The notes under the pieces are model-generated. The model did no database searches, was not told where the DNA came from, and worked only from the letters and a program-made list of their open reading frames with translations. Made by a program: the position numbers and the translations under genes. A stretch of DNA of 64,000 nt from Cannabis sativa (taxonomy: Eukaryota; Streptophyta; Magnoliopsida; Rosales; Cannabaceae). This document shows positions 12,385 through 23,337 of this stretch, piece after piece (the stretch's first letter is position 1; each line of letters opens with the position of its first letter). Location of the stretch: positions 28,887,686 through 28,951,685 of the forward strand of contig NC_083604.1 of assembly GCF_029168945.1 (NCBI RefSeq). Direction: 5' to 3'.

Positions 12385-14123
12385 TTTAGAGTAGTGTTCT
12401 GTAAGGTGATTATTGATAGTATTTGCAAAGGTGCTCTCTATTCTAGTATCTTGGTAGGTGAACGAGCTCCATGCTCTTGTTGTACCTTCCCAGCTTGTAG
12501 GCTCCCTTTCTAGTTATCTCTATAACTTATTAGGGGTCTTCACAGTTAGGTCCTAACACTCTTGCTGCTGAATCTTTAGTGTTCAGGAACACTCTTTGGA
12601 GCAGTAGGTTTCCTATGAATAATTTCCTGCTTTGACTTGTTTGTTGAAGTGCCTTGCTACCTTTTACTGGTAGGCCTCCATCTTTAGGTTGGTTTGATCT
12701 CTTCTTTCTTCTACCTTGTCAAGGGATTTCGCCAGCAGGGTGTTATTTATTTTATGGTCATAGGTTGTCCTCTTGTGAGACAGTGGAACTAGCTCTATGG
12801 GCAACATTGCCTCGTAGCCATAAGCTAGAGCAAATGGAGTTTGTCCAATGATCGTCTTCTTGGTAGTCTTATGCGACCATAGGACCTCTAGGAGAAACTC
12901 AAGCTTGTTGCTTTTTGCTTCCTTAAGGCACTTCTTCAGGGTGTCCTTAAGGGTTTTGTTGACAGCTTTTACTTGCTCATTTTCTTGAGGATGGGCCACG
13001 ACAGAGAAGCTTTCGATGTTGCCATGCCTGTTGTAGAAATCGGTGAACATGTCACTGTCAAATTATTTCTTATTGTCTGACACAATCTTCTACGGAAGTC
13101 CGAATCGACATATGATGTTCTTGACAACAAAGTCAAGGACTTTCTTGGAGGTTATTGTTGCTAGGGCTTCAGCTTCTATCCACTTGGTGAAGTAGTCTAT
13201 TGCAATTACATCAAACAATACCCATCCTTTTCCCTTTGGGAGTTGACCAATCAGGTCCATCCCCCATACTGCGAAGGGCCAAGGAGATTGCATCATCATC
13301 AACTCATTGGGTGGAGCTCTTAGAATTTTTTAGAATCTCTAGAACTTATCACATTTTTTGGCATAGTCCATTGAGTCCTCAATCATTATTGGCCAAAAGT
13401 ACCCTAATTGGAGTATCTTCTTAGATTGGCTTTGCCCCTTGACATGGTTGCCACAGAAGCCTTCATGTACTTCTATCATTAGTCGTTCAGCTTCAGCTAT
13501 GGTGACACAACTCAAGAGAGGTATGGAGAAGCTCCGTCTGTACATTACTCCATCTAGGATTAAATACCTAGCAACTTTTCTTTTTAGCTTGTTTGCTTCA
13601 TCCTTGCCTTCCGGTAAGACTCTAGTTTGGAGGTAGGTTGTAATAGTAGTCATCCATGCTGGGTTCCTCTAGGAATTGTATTGCACCAGATTTGTCTTAT
13701 CTGCCATGGTGCTACTTGGTAGATGGGTAAGGGCATCTATTGTGGCATTCTGCTCTCTAGGGATCTTCCTAATTGTGTAGCCTTTGAGCTGACTTAGTAA
13801 GTCATTGATTTTGCTCAAGTAAGCCACAATTTTTTCACATCGAGTTATGTATTCACCTAAGAATTGATTCACAACTAGTTGAGAATCATTGAATATGTCT
13901 AAATGGTCAGCCGTACTTCATGTGCCAACTTTAGGCCGACTATTAAGGCTTCATATTCGACCTCATTGTTTGAGGTTTTGAAGTTGAATTTATTGCTCTA
14001 TGTAGTTTCTATCCCCAAGTGTTATAAGGGCAATGCCTACACTAGACAACTGGTCAGTGTAGCTTCCATCAATATGGACTTTCCATGTTAGTTCCTTAGG
14101 TTTTTACTGCTGCTCTTGCTCTC
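12385..14123 (-). pseudogene. Gypsy RNase H and integrase remnant
   Basis: Read on the minus strand, the order is RNase H end (14120-13669, with LKGYTIRKIPREQNATIDAL), integrase zinc-binding region (13653-13339, HEGFCGNHVKG and GYFWPIM), catalytic core (13302-13090, VWGMDLIGQLPKGKG, YFTKWIEAEAL, IICRFGLP), then HPQENEQVKAVNKTLKDTL and the C-terminal tail to about 12390. The expected order of pol is kept, but frameshifts split it into at least five frames. It is oriented opposite to the flanking leader, so it is a separate insertion or an inverted fragment. It is cut on the right by a copia LTR at 14129. Confidence 0.8.
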
Positions 14124-14128
14124 GCTTC

Positions 14129-17100
14129 TGTTGGGTTTTATGCCCTAAATAAAACTCATTTCAATATAATCAGATTTACTTATTAATATAGATCAGAAAT
14201 AACATTTAATGTTGCATGGTTCACATGATTCATTTCATGATTATATGTACATAATGAATTCTATTTAAGTCCAGAAAATATCAATTGGTTAATGATTATA
14301 GTGTTGTCAACACAGTGGAATATAATCTTAATTATATGTTTGAAAGTTTATTCCCTGATTTGTCAGAACACTGGATTTAGACTGACATGGTATAATCAGC
14401 GAGATGTATTCTTACACCTTGGATAAGTGTTATGTCCTTTCCAGGACATTGGCAAAGTTTACCAGCATCGGATGTATGGAGTATACATCGGAAGGGACCG
14501 ATATTGAACTTTGATTAGATATATTAGAATTTACCGTCATATCTATTCAATTCAATATCACATGTTGATCCTAGATCAAATGATCTTAATCTTGATATGA
14601 TTAGGTTCAATCTCAAGAGTGTTATGTTGGGCTTTATGCCCTAAATAAAACACTTTACAATCTGATTAGTTATCAATATAAGAAATTTGAAGTGATTTAT
14701 GTTTGCATGAATTTTACATGCTAATGGTTTTATATGTTTATTACATTTACACACAAAATCAGTTAAATCCAGATCATATGTTTATTCACAATTACAGTAT
14801 CGTCAACACAGTGGAATGTGATTGTGATCATATGAATCAAAAGACTAAGTCCCTGTTTCATCAGTGTTTTGGATTTACACTGATGTGATAATCAGCAATG
14901 ATGTGTACTTACACTTAGAGTAAGTGTTATGTTCTTTCCAAGACATTAGTAAAGTATACTAGTTTCGAATGTATGGAGTATACATTGGACTGGACCGATA
15001 TTGCAACTTAGTTAAGATATTACAAACTTACCGTTATATCTTTCCAAGTCAATATCAGTAGTTGATCTTAAGATTAAAAGAATCTAAATCCTGATATGCT
15101 TAGGCTCAACTCAGGAGTACTATTCATGTTCTTTGATTTATTAGTTAAGCCTAATTTTGGGTCAGGGTGATACGTATATTTTGGGAACATGATAGTATGA
15201 TTGAGTGGGAGTGCTGAACATAAATATGGAATCTATAGCTTCTACTGGTGTATAGAAGTCAAGTGATGATTCCCTTCGAGCTTAGCAAATAGAAGTAAAT
15301 GGATGAGCTCTTGTTTAAGTGACTAATCATTAGATCACTAAACACCATTTACAGGTAGCTAAGTGTTTTAAGGGGCAAAATACATTGAGGGGTGAGAACG
15401 GTAAAGAAATCTCATCTCAATGTAGATCATCTATATAGAGGATCTTTAAATCACAATAAGATTATAACAATGGTTAAATGAGATAGCATATTGATATCGT
15501 GGAACATACAATATGCTCTATATAAGTCTGAGAGTGCAATTCTAAGTTCTAAGAGTGGATTCAACGAAGAATTAATAAGTAGGAATTTACTTGGTAAATT
15601 GGGTTCACTTATTGGAAGCTCAGCATATAGATCCATGGTCCCCATTCTAGTTGAGAACATTCTGCTTGTAAGACTCATTAATTGATTCGTGATTGATCAA
15701 TTATAATTCTAAAGTTAGACTATGTCTAATTTTATGAATTTTCACTAAGCAGGGGTGAAATTGTAAAGAAAAGAGGTTCTAGGTTTAGTTATTTATTAAT
15801 GGACTTTATATGTCTAATTAATAATTAAATTAAATGACATTATTATTTAATAATCTATTTTAGTTATTAAATAATTTGTTTTGGCATTTAAAAGGTTAGA
15901 ATTGAAAAATTGGCATTTTTGAGAAAATAGAGATAAAATTTGTTTTAAACTGCAAAATCAAGTGGGGCCCATTATCTACACCTTGGCCTGCCACTTTATG
16001 TGGAATTTCAAATTGATATTTTCATTATTTTAATGCCAAATAATTCCTAACCTAAACCTAGTAGTTGCATATAAATAGAAAGTGATTGCTCAGTCAAAAT
16101 ACACTACTTTTCATAAAATCAATTTTTCAGAAAAACTGAGCCTTCACTTTTCTCTTCCTTGGCCGAAATCTCTCTCTCTCTCTCTCTCTTTTCTTCTTCT
16201 AAATTTCGAACCCTAGTGATAGAGTAACTACCCACACACAGCAAGTGGTAACTCAATCATAGATTGGAAGACTGTGAAGGATCACATACACAAAGAGAAG
16301 GACATTCACATCTTGATAATACTCTGCAACAGAAAGGATACAAGGGTTAGAGATCTGAGTGGAAGGAGACATTAATTCCGCTGCATCAATGTAAGGTTTT
16401 CTTAACTTTATATGTGTTTATTTTATCGTTTTAAAAAGTTCATATTTAGGGTGTTAAACAACATACTTGTGAGTAGATCTAAGATCCTGGTAAAATAAAT
16501 TCCAACATGTTATTCGTGTTCTTTGATTTGTTAGTTAAGCCTACTTTTGGGTCAGGGTGATACGTACATTTTGGGAACACGGTAGTGCAATTGAGTGGGA
16601 GCGCCAACATAAATATGGAATCTATAGCTTCTATCTGGCGAATAGAAAGTAAAGGATGATTTCCTTCGAGCTTAACCAAACGAAAATAAATGGTGGAGAT
16701 CTCATTTCACTTAGCTGAAATATCATTTATACAGGGTTAAGTGTTTTAAGGATAAAATACATTGTAGGGTGTTACGGTAATTTAATCCCTTTATAGTGTA
16801 AATCATCTATATAGAGGATCATTGATCACATTAGGGTTATAACAATGGATACCTGATGACGTGTCTATATCGTGGAACATATAGAGCGTTCTATATACTG
16901 AGAGTGCAATTCTAAGTTCTATGCGTGGATTCAACGAAGAATTAATAAGTCAGTGATTTTAAGATATAAATTCTTCATCTGCTTATTGGAAGCTCGGATA
17001 TATAGACCCATGGTCCCCATACTAGTTGAGACCATACTGCTTGTAAGACTCAGTTAAATGATTTTGATTAATCAATTATAATTCTTAAGTTAGACTATGT

Positions 17101-17870
17101 CTACTTTGTGAATTTTCACTAAGCAAGGGTGAAATTGTAAAGAAAGAGATTCTAGGTTTATTTATTAATTAAGAGACTTTATATGTCTAATGAATAAATA
17201 TATTAAATGACAATATTATTTAATTATTAATTTTTAGTTATTAAATAATTAGAATTGGCATTTAAATGGTTGAATTTGAAAATTGGCGTTTTTGAGAAAA
17301 TCAGATGCAGGAATGATAAAACAGCAAAATTGCATAAGTCAGGCCCATTATCCAAGGCCCATGGCCGGCCACACTTATAGGCTTTTATCATTTATTTTTT
17401 CATTATTTTAATGCCAAATAATTCTAACCTAAACCTAGGTGGTTACCTATAAATAGGTAGTGATGGCGTCAGGAAAAAGATGATACATCTCATTCCTTCA
17501 CAGAAATTTTTCTAGCCACCACTTCCCTCTTCTTTTCTTCTTCTATTTTCGAATTCCTTGAGTGAATGAGTGAGTGCCCACACACATCAAGTGGTATCTC
17601 AATCATAGTGAGTAAGACTATAGAAAACCATCCAACAAGAAGGAGAATCAGCATCAAAGGAAGGAGAGAAAGAGATCCAGGTTCAAATATTGATAATGCT
17701 CTGCTACAGAAAGGAATCAAGGGCTAGATATCTGCACGGAAGGAGTCATTATATTTCGCTGCACCCAATGTAAGGTTTCTTAAACTCTTATGTGTTTATT
17801 TCATTGTTTTAGAATTCATATCAGAATGTTAATGAAACATACTTGTTAGTAAATCTAGATCCTGGTAAAC
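14129..17870 (+). mobile_element. Older copia LTR, interrupted by a nested solo LTR
   Basis: The LTR begins TGTTGGGTTT at 14129 and runs to 14624. It is broken by the insertion at 14625-16507 and resumes at 16513 through CTAGATCCTGGTAAAC at 17870. The proper CCAACA terminus is missing because another LTR fragment is fused there. It diverges from the nested copy and is closer to the subfamily at 31583 and 39173 (for example CATTTCA in its first 40 bases and TTAGTAAATCTAGATCC near its end). The left flank is minus-strand gypsy sequence. Confidence 0.85.
14625..16507 (+). mobile_element. Nested copia solo LTR with TGTTA target-site duplication
   Basis: This is an 1883-bp LTR starting TGTTGGGCTTT and ending TTCCAACA, flanked by TGTTA at 14620-14624 and 16508-16512. 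Removing it restores the older LTR reading AAGAGTGTTATTCGTG, which matches the intact fragment at 18380-18400. It contains a (TC)n run near 16170-16190 and a TATAAATA box at 16070-16077. Confidence 0.95.
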
Positions 17871-18600
17871 AACATACTTAACTTTATATGTGTTTATTTT
17901 ATCGTTTTAGAAAGTTCATATTTAGGGTGTTAAACAACATACTTGTGAGTAGATCTAAGATCCTGGTAAAATAAATTCCAATAGCACATGATTTATTTCA
18001 TGATTATATGTACATAATGTATGAATTCTATTTAAGTCCAGAACATATCAATTTGTTAATGATTATAGTGTTGTCAACACAGTGGAATATAATCTTAATT
18101 ATATGTTCGAAAGTTTATTCCCTGATTTATCAGAACACTGGATTTAGACTGACCATGTATAATCAGCGATAGGTATTCTTACACCTTGGATAAGTGTTAT
18201 GTCCTTTCCAGGACATTGGCAAAGTTTACCAGCATCGGATGTATGGAGTATACATCGGAAGGGACCGATATTGAACTTTGATTAGATATATTAGAATTTA
18301 CATTAATATCTATTCAATTCAATATCACCTGTTGATCCTAGATCAAATGATCTTAATCTTGATGTGACTAGGTTCAATCTCAAGAGTGTTATTCGTGTTC
18401 TTTGATTTGTTAGTTAAGCCTACTTTTGGGTCAGGGTGATACGTACATTTTGGGAACACGGTAGTGCAATTGAGTGGGAGCGCTAACATAAATATGGAAT
18501 CTATAGCTTCTATATGGTGAATAGAAAGTAAAGGATGATTTCCTTCGAGCTTAACCAAACGAAAACAAATGGTGGAGATCTCATTTCACTTAGCTGAAAT
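17871..18600 (+). mobile_element. Rearranged copia LTR fragments
   Basis: Two LTR pieces are joined head to tail. 17871-17981 is the last ~110 bp of one LTR (ends GATCCTGGTAAAATAAATTCCAA). 17982-18600 is an LTR interior that lacks the first ~85 bp and stops abruptly at TAGCTGAAAT. The second piece repeats the sequence at 16508-16730 almost exactly. This suggests unequal recombination among LTR copies and not fresh insertions. Confidence 0.75.
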
Positions 18601-21367
18601 AGTGGAGGGCATACTCCCATTGAGTGACTTCTAGAAAGACATCCAAAGGATCTCTACCAACAACATGATGGAGTTTCACGATAGAGTTGAAGGCTTTATC
18701 AAGCTTGAGGAGGGCATACGACTGGCCCAGACGGGGCATGTCAATAACAGGCATCCACGAGACATCCAGTAGTCTCCTGACCTACCATACGCACATGTAG
18801 ACACCAATAACTCTGCCCAGACTTCTAGTGGCAAAAACACTAGAAACAAGCACAACACCAATAGCTCTGTGAGGAATAGTGGCAAAAAGGGAAAGATGAA
18901 CACTTCTCCCATGCCACAAAAGAATAGAGAGGAGAAGTACACCTGCTTCACCCTCTTGACAGAGAAAGATGAGGCCATCTTCATGGCCACTCAGGGAACA
19001 ATCCCATACCAAAAGCCCTTCCCTATCAAAAGGGACATGAGCAAAAGGGACATGTCGAACTTCTACTGGCATCACAACGACTTCAGCCATGACACCAATG
19101 AGTGTCAAAATAGTACGAGGGTTATTGAATTCCTCATAATGTGTAACAATCCCCACCTGCATCGTTATGTGCAAGATGACCAAACTCAGGTATAGGGTGC
19201 CCAGAACGGAGATCCAATGCCACCACCAGTGCAGGACATTTAGGGGTCATTTGGCGGACCCCACATTACAGGCGAGACCAGCAACACTAGGGAGCGCTAT
19301 GCTTGGACACTTTGTCATGAGCCCAAAAGAGACATCCTAGTTGTCGAAGACAGGAGCTCTAAGCAACAAAAGCCTATAGAGCCCACGATCTCCTTCACAG
19401 AAGAAGATGCTGCTCAGGGCAGTTTCCCATACAATGACTCTTAGATCATTACTGTACACATCAGAAACATGACTGTATCAAGATGCATGGTGGACGATAG
19501 AGCCTCCTCTAATATTCTATTCAAATAAATATATGAAAAGATGGGGCTCCAGCTCACCAACCTGGCACCCTTCAATGAAATGATATATGGCTTCTTTGGC
19601 CAAGGCATCGCACATGTCGAGTATATCAAATTACCCCTCACAATTGGAGAAAATCCAACCCTTAGAGCTCTGATGGCATAGTTCGTCATTATTGATGTTC
19701 CCTCAGCCTTCAACGCCATGATAAGCCGATCGACCCTCAATGACCTAAAGGTGGTAACATCAATCTACGACCTATGCCTCGAATTTCCAACAAGGCATGG
19801 GGTGGCGTGTGTGAGGGGGGACCAACAGTCTGCTCGTCACTGTTAAAACTTGGCTCTATCCAAAGCCAAGAAAGAGAAGATGCCCGCTAAGGGCCCAAAA
19901 GACACGCCCAACAAAGGACAATGAAGTCTGGCCCAAAGTGGGGACACATACATAGATCCTTGCTCTGGGGATCCTGCAGAAATGTTTCGGCCTCTAAAAG
20001 AGTTGGAGGAAGTGGAGGTCGATCCCCCTTTATCAACAAGAAGACTGAAGATCAGGAAAGGTTTAGCACTAGAAATTAAATCAATACTGATAAAATTTAT
20101 AAGGGCAAACTTGGACCTTTTTGCATGGTCACTGTCAGAATTGACCCATCTGTGATGACCCATGCACTCAACATCGATCCAAGCATCCGGCCTGTTCAGT
20201 AAAAAAGGCAGTTGTTGGACAAGGAGTGCGCCTAAGCACTCAAAGATGAGGTCGAGAGGCTACGAGCCCATGACTTCATAACAGAGGCATTCTATCCACT
20301 ATATGTGTCCAATCCAGTACTGGTGCCCAAACCTAACAAGAAGTGGAGAGTATGCATCGACTTTACCAACCTGAACAAAGCATGTCCAAAGGACTACTTT
20401 CTGCTTCCTAGAATTGACTAGCTTGTAGATGCCATAGCTGTCCATGAAATCTTGAGTTTCATGGATGCATACTCAGGCTACAATCAAATAAAGATGCATC
20501 CACCAGATCAGGAGCACACTAGCTTCATGACTGATCTAGGCCTGTACTGCTACAAAGTCATGCCCTTCAGGCTAAGAAACACAGGGGCCACATATAAAGG
20601 CTGGTGAACATGATGTTTAAAGATCTCATTGGCTGCAATATGGAGGTGTATGTGGATGACATGCTTGTCAAGTCCAAAAAGGGTGGGGGCACGTTGAGAC
20701 AAGATCCAAGCCCTTTTGGATATGAAGTCGCCCACAACAGTCAAGGAAGTACAAAGTCTGACAAGACGCAATGCTACATTAAGCATATTTATGTCCAAGT
20801 CTACAGACAAATGTGTACCCTTCTTCAACATTCTTAGAGCGAACAAAAAATTTGAGTGGACTGAGGAATGTGAAAATGCATTCCAGGAGCTGAAGAAATA
20901 ATTGGCTTAGCCACCTGTGTTGTCTAAACCTATAGACAATGAAGAGCTAGGCGTGTACCTGATAGTCATAGAACATGCTATGAGTGTTATCCTCACAAGA
21001 AAAGAAGACAGTGTACAACACCTTGTATACTACATAAACAAAAGTCTTTTCGATGACGAAAGTTTGTATCCACTCATGGAAAAATTGACTTACAATTTGC
21101 TTTTGGGGTCCAGATAGGTAAGGCCCTACTTCTATGCACACACCATAAAGGTGTACACCGATTAATCATTCTGATAGGTTTTACAAAAACTTGAAGCATC
21201 AGGCCGACTACTCAAATGGGCCATTGAGCTTGGCCAGTTCGAGATGACATACCAACCAAGAACTGCCATAAAGGGTCATGCCCTTGCAGACTTTGTGGTT
21301 GAATGCACCAACTCAACTCTTGAGATCCCTCAAGACTCAGGAGAAAGGCAAGAGCCAGAGAAGAACC
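18601..21367 (+). pseudogene. Decayed gypsy gag-protease-RT-RNase H (Tat-like)
   Basis: Gag end: MMEFHDRVEGFIKLEEG near 18670, then an open 108-codon stretch (18869-19195) with the FYWHHNDFSHDTNEC zinc-knuckle-like block. Protease: near 19490 the active site reads VDDRASSNILF, where the relative at 54.3 kb has IDNGASSNILF. RT: KKWRVCIDFTNLNKACPKD near 20340, then MDAYSGYNQI, and YVDD intact at 20649-20660. RNase H: KEELGVYLIVIEHAMSVIL-like near 20940-21050. Frameshifts and stops occur throughout, and no integrase follows. It is cut on the right by an inverted LTR end. Confidence 0.8.
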
Positions 21368-21421
21368 TGTTGGATATATTTTACCAGGATCTAGATTTAC
21401 TAACAAGTATGTTTCATTAAC
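21368..21421 (-). mobile_element. Copia LTR 3'-end fragment, inverted
   Basis: About 54 bp starting TGTTGGATATATTTTACCAG form the reverse complement of a copia LTR end (compare 17828-17870). It sits at the junction between the plus-strand gypsy remnant and its inverted gag copy, marking a rearrangement breakpoint. Confidence 0.7.
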
Positions 21422-21910
21422 ATAGTGGAGGGCATACTCCCATTGAGTGACTTCTAGAAACCTAATCTTGCACATAACAATGCAGGTGGGGATTGTTACA
21501 CATTATGAGGAATTCAATAACCCTCGTACTATTTTGACACTCATTGGTGTCATGGCTAAAGTCGTTGTGATGCCAGTAGAAGTTCGACATGTCCCTTTTG
21601 CTCATGTCCCTTTTGATAGGGAAGGGCTTTTGGTATGGGATTGTTCCCTGAGTGGCCATGAAGATGGCCTCATCTTTCTCTGTCAAGAGGGTGAAGCAGG
21701 TGTACTTCTCCTCTCTATTCTTTTGTGGCATGGGAGAAGTGTTAATCTTTCCCTTTTTGCCACTATTCCTCACAGAGCTATTGGTGCTGTGCTTGTTTCT
21801 AGTGTTTTTGCCACTAGAAGTCTGGGCAGAGTTATTGGTGTCTACATGTGCGTATGGTAGGTCAGGAGACTACTGGATGTCTCGTGGATGCCTGTTATTG
21901 ACATGCCTGT
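21422..21910 (-). pseudogene. Inverted second copy of the gypsy gag segment
   Basis: 21424-21460 is a direct copy of 18601-18637 (AGTGGAGGGCATACTCCC onward). From about 21461 to 21897 the sequence is the reverse complement of roughly 18743-19180. Its minus-strand translation repeats the 18869-19195 gag frame with only a few changes. The segment ends at a deletion junction with the truncated Tekay LTR. Together with 30282-30395 it is the gag into which the Tekay element inserted. Confidence 0.8.
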
Positions 21911-23271
21911 TATTAACACATACATACATTCGAATATTCATATCACACATTATACACAGTTCTTACCTGTTTTCCAAATTCAAGTGTGCTGGCCGACCTG
22001 AACGGAATTCACGTGCTAGATGGATGCCCTAATCACAATAATAGTAATACAGATGAGTGACTCGCTAAATCACTTTCCGGGACTTAAAACTTGAAACTAA
22101 AAGTTTTATTATCGATAAACTTCATGGCAATACCCTAAATATCTCAAAATTGGCCAAAACTAGGGTTCTGGAAATTCCCCCAACAGGTAGATCGGTTCCC
22201 AACCGGCATCCCGGTTCTGGGTCACCAACCGGTCGACCGGTTGGTACAGGCCACCCAGAACCGGAATTCCAGTTCTACTGCTGGGAACCAAAAATCATCC
22301 CCCTTGATTCAATTCAATCCCAAACCTTACCAAACTCTCCAGTATACCTATACAATGCATACACAATGATTTCCAGGCAGTAATTCTCAGAATAAACCAT
22401 CACAACTCAAGTTTCCATTAATGAACAAAGCTTTGCTCTTAGAACTTAAACTTGTATAAAACCAACAACACACTGTAAAACCAGCTACTAGGAGTTAAAA
22501 TCAACTCAAAAGAACCCTAAAATTCGAACCCTAAACCTACCTAAACCTGACAGCCACTATATCACAAATTCATTAATTCAAACTAACATAAAACTTGAAA
22601 ATTCACATATTCAAGGATTCTAGGGTTTACCTTAGTTAAATCCTCCTTGATTCCTTGCTAAAACTCAGAAAAACAAGATGAAAACTCTGGTTTAGGTCCT
22701 TGGTTTGTCCCAGCCGAAAGCAAGAGAGAGAGAGAGTTCAAGAGATAATCCAATTTTCCAATTTTTCTTCTTTATCTCTTAATTTCTCAAAGGGTTTTTT
22801 AATTAAATCTTGCTGAAAAGAAATGTGCTAGGTGTCACACACTCATGGCAGCCACCTAATCCACCTTAACAAAAGACTAAAATGCCCTTTAGACTTAAAC
22901 TAGGGTATTTCTTTGAAACTAGGGGTAAAATGGTCAATTTCCATAACCCCGCTCAATCCCGATAATTTATTTTCTCTAAAATATTCCCCACCATGAAATA
23001 GGGTTCTAAACTTACCCATGTGATCAATCTAGCCATCCATCGCATTTTCCGTTGTCGCCGAGCAAAAATTACAAAATTAACATATTTCACATATAAGCTA
23101 AATAATACCCCTAGAGTTTAATAAAATCTCCGGAATTGAGAAATTATAACTCTAATATTTATTTCTAAATATTGGGGTCCACATTAAAAATTAATTCACA
23201 AATAATAATAAAATAATAAAAATTAGTGCTAATTGCCTTTTCTAATCCACATTACTAGAGCGGTCATTACA
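21911..23271 (-). mobile_element. 3' LTR of Tekay-type element, truncated at its outer end
   Basis: It matches the inner portion of the 5' LTR (28923-30281) over about 1.36 kb with roughly 15 substitutions seen by eye, about 1%. The outermost ~730 bp (28192-28922 in the other LTR) are missing. The inner end is GGTCATTACA at 23271, next to the polypurine tract. A perfect 22-bp palindrome centred on CGGTCGACCG is at 22224-22245, inside larger CCGGTTCTGGGT/ACCCAGAACCGG inverted arms. Confidence 0.9.
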
Positions 23272-23300
23272 ATTATCCCCCCGTTAATAGGATTTCGTCC
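23272..23300 (-). promoter_or_regulatory. Polypurine tract of Tekay-type element
   Basis: On the minus strand TATTAACGGGGGGATAAT lies directly upstream of the LTR start TGTAATGACC. This is the expected plus-strand priming site for reverse transcription. Confidence 0.8.
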
Positions 23301-23337
23301 CCGAAATCTAACCTGAATAGCTCTTGATGTTGAGTCC

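Noticed and set aside
18343..18990. Minus-strand frames of 70-133 codons near the gypsy gag, and plus-strand ones at 21447-22032
   Set aside because: They are reverse-strand shadows of the two inverted gag copies.
22150..22383. 77-codon frame, repeated at 29162-29395
   Set aside because: It lies inside the Tekay LTRs and is duplicated only because the LTR is. It encodes low-complexity sequence across the palindrome.
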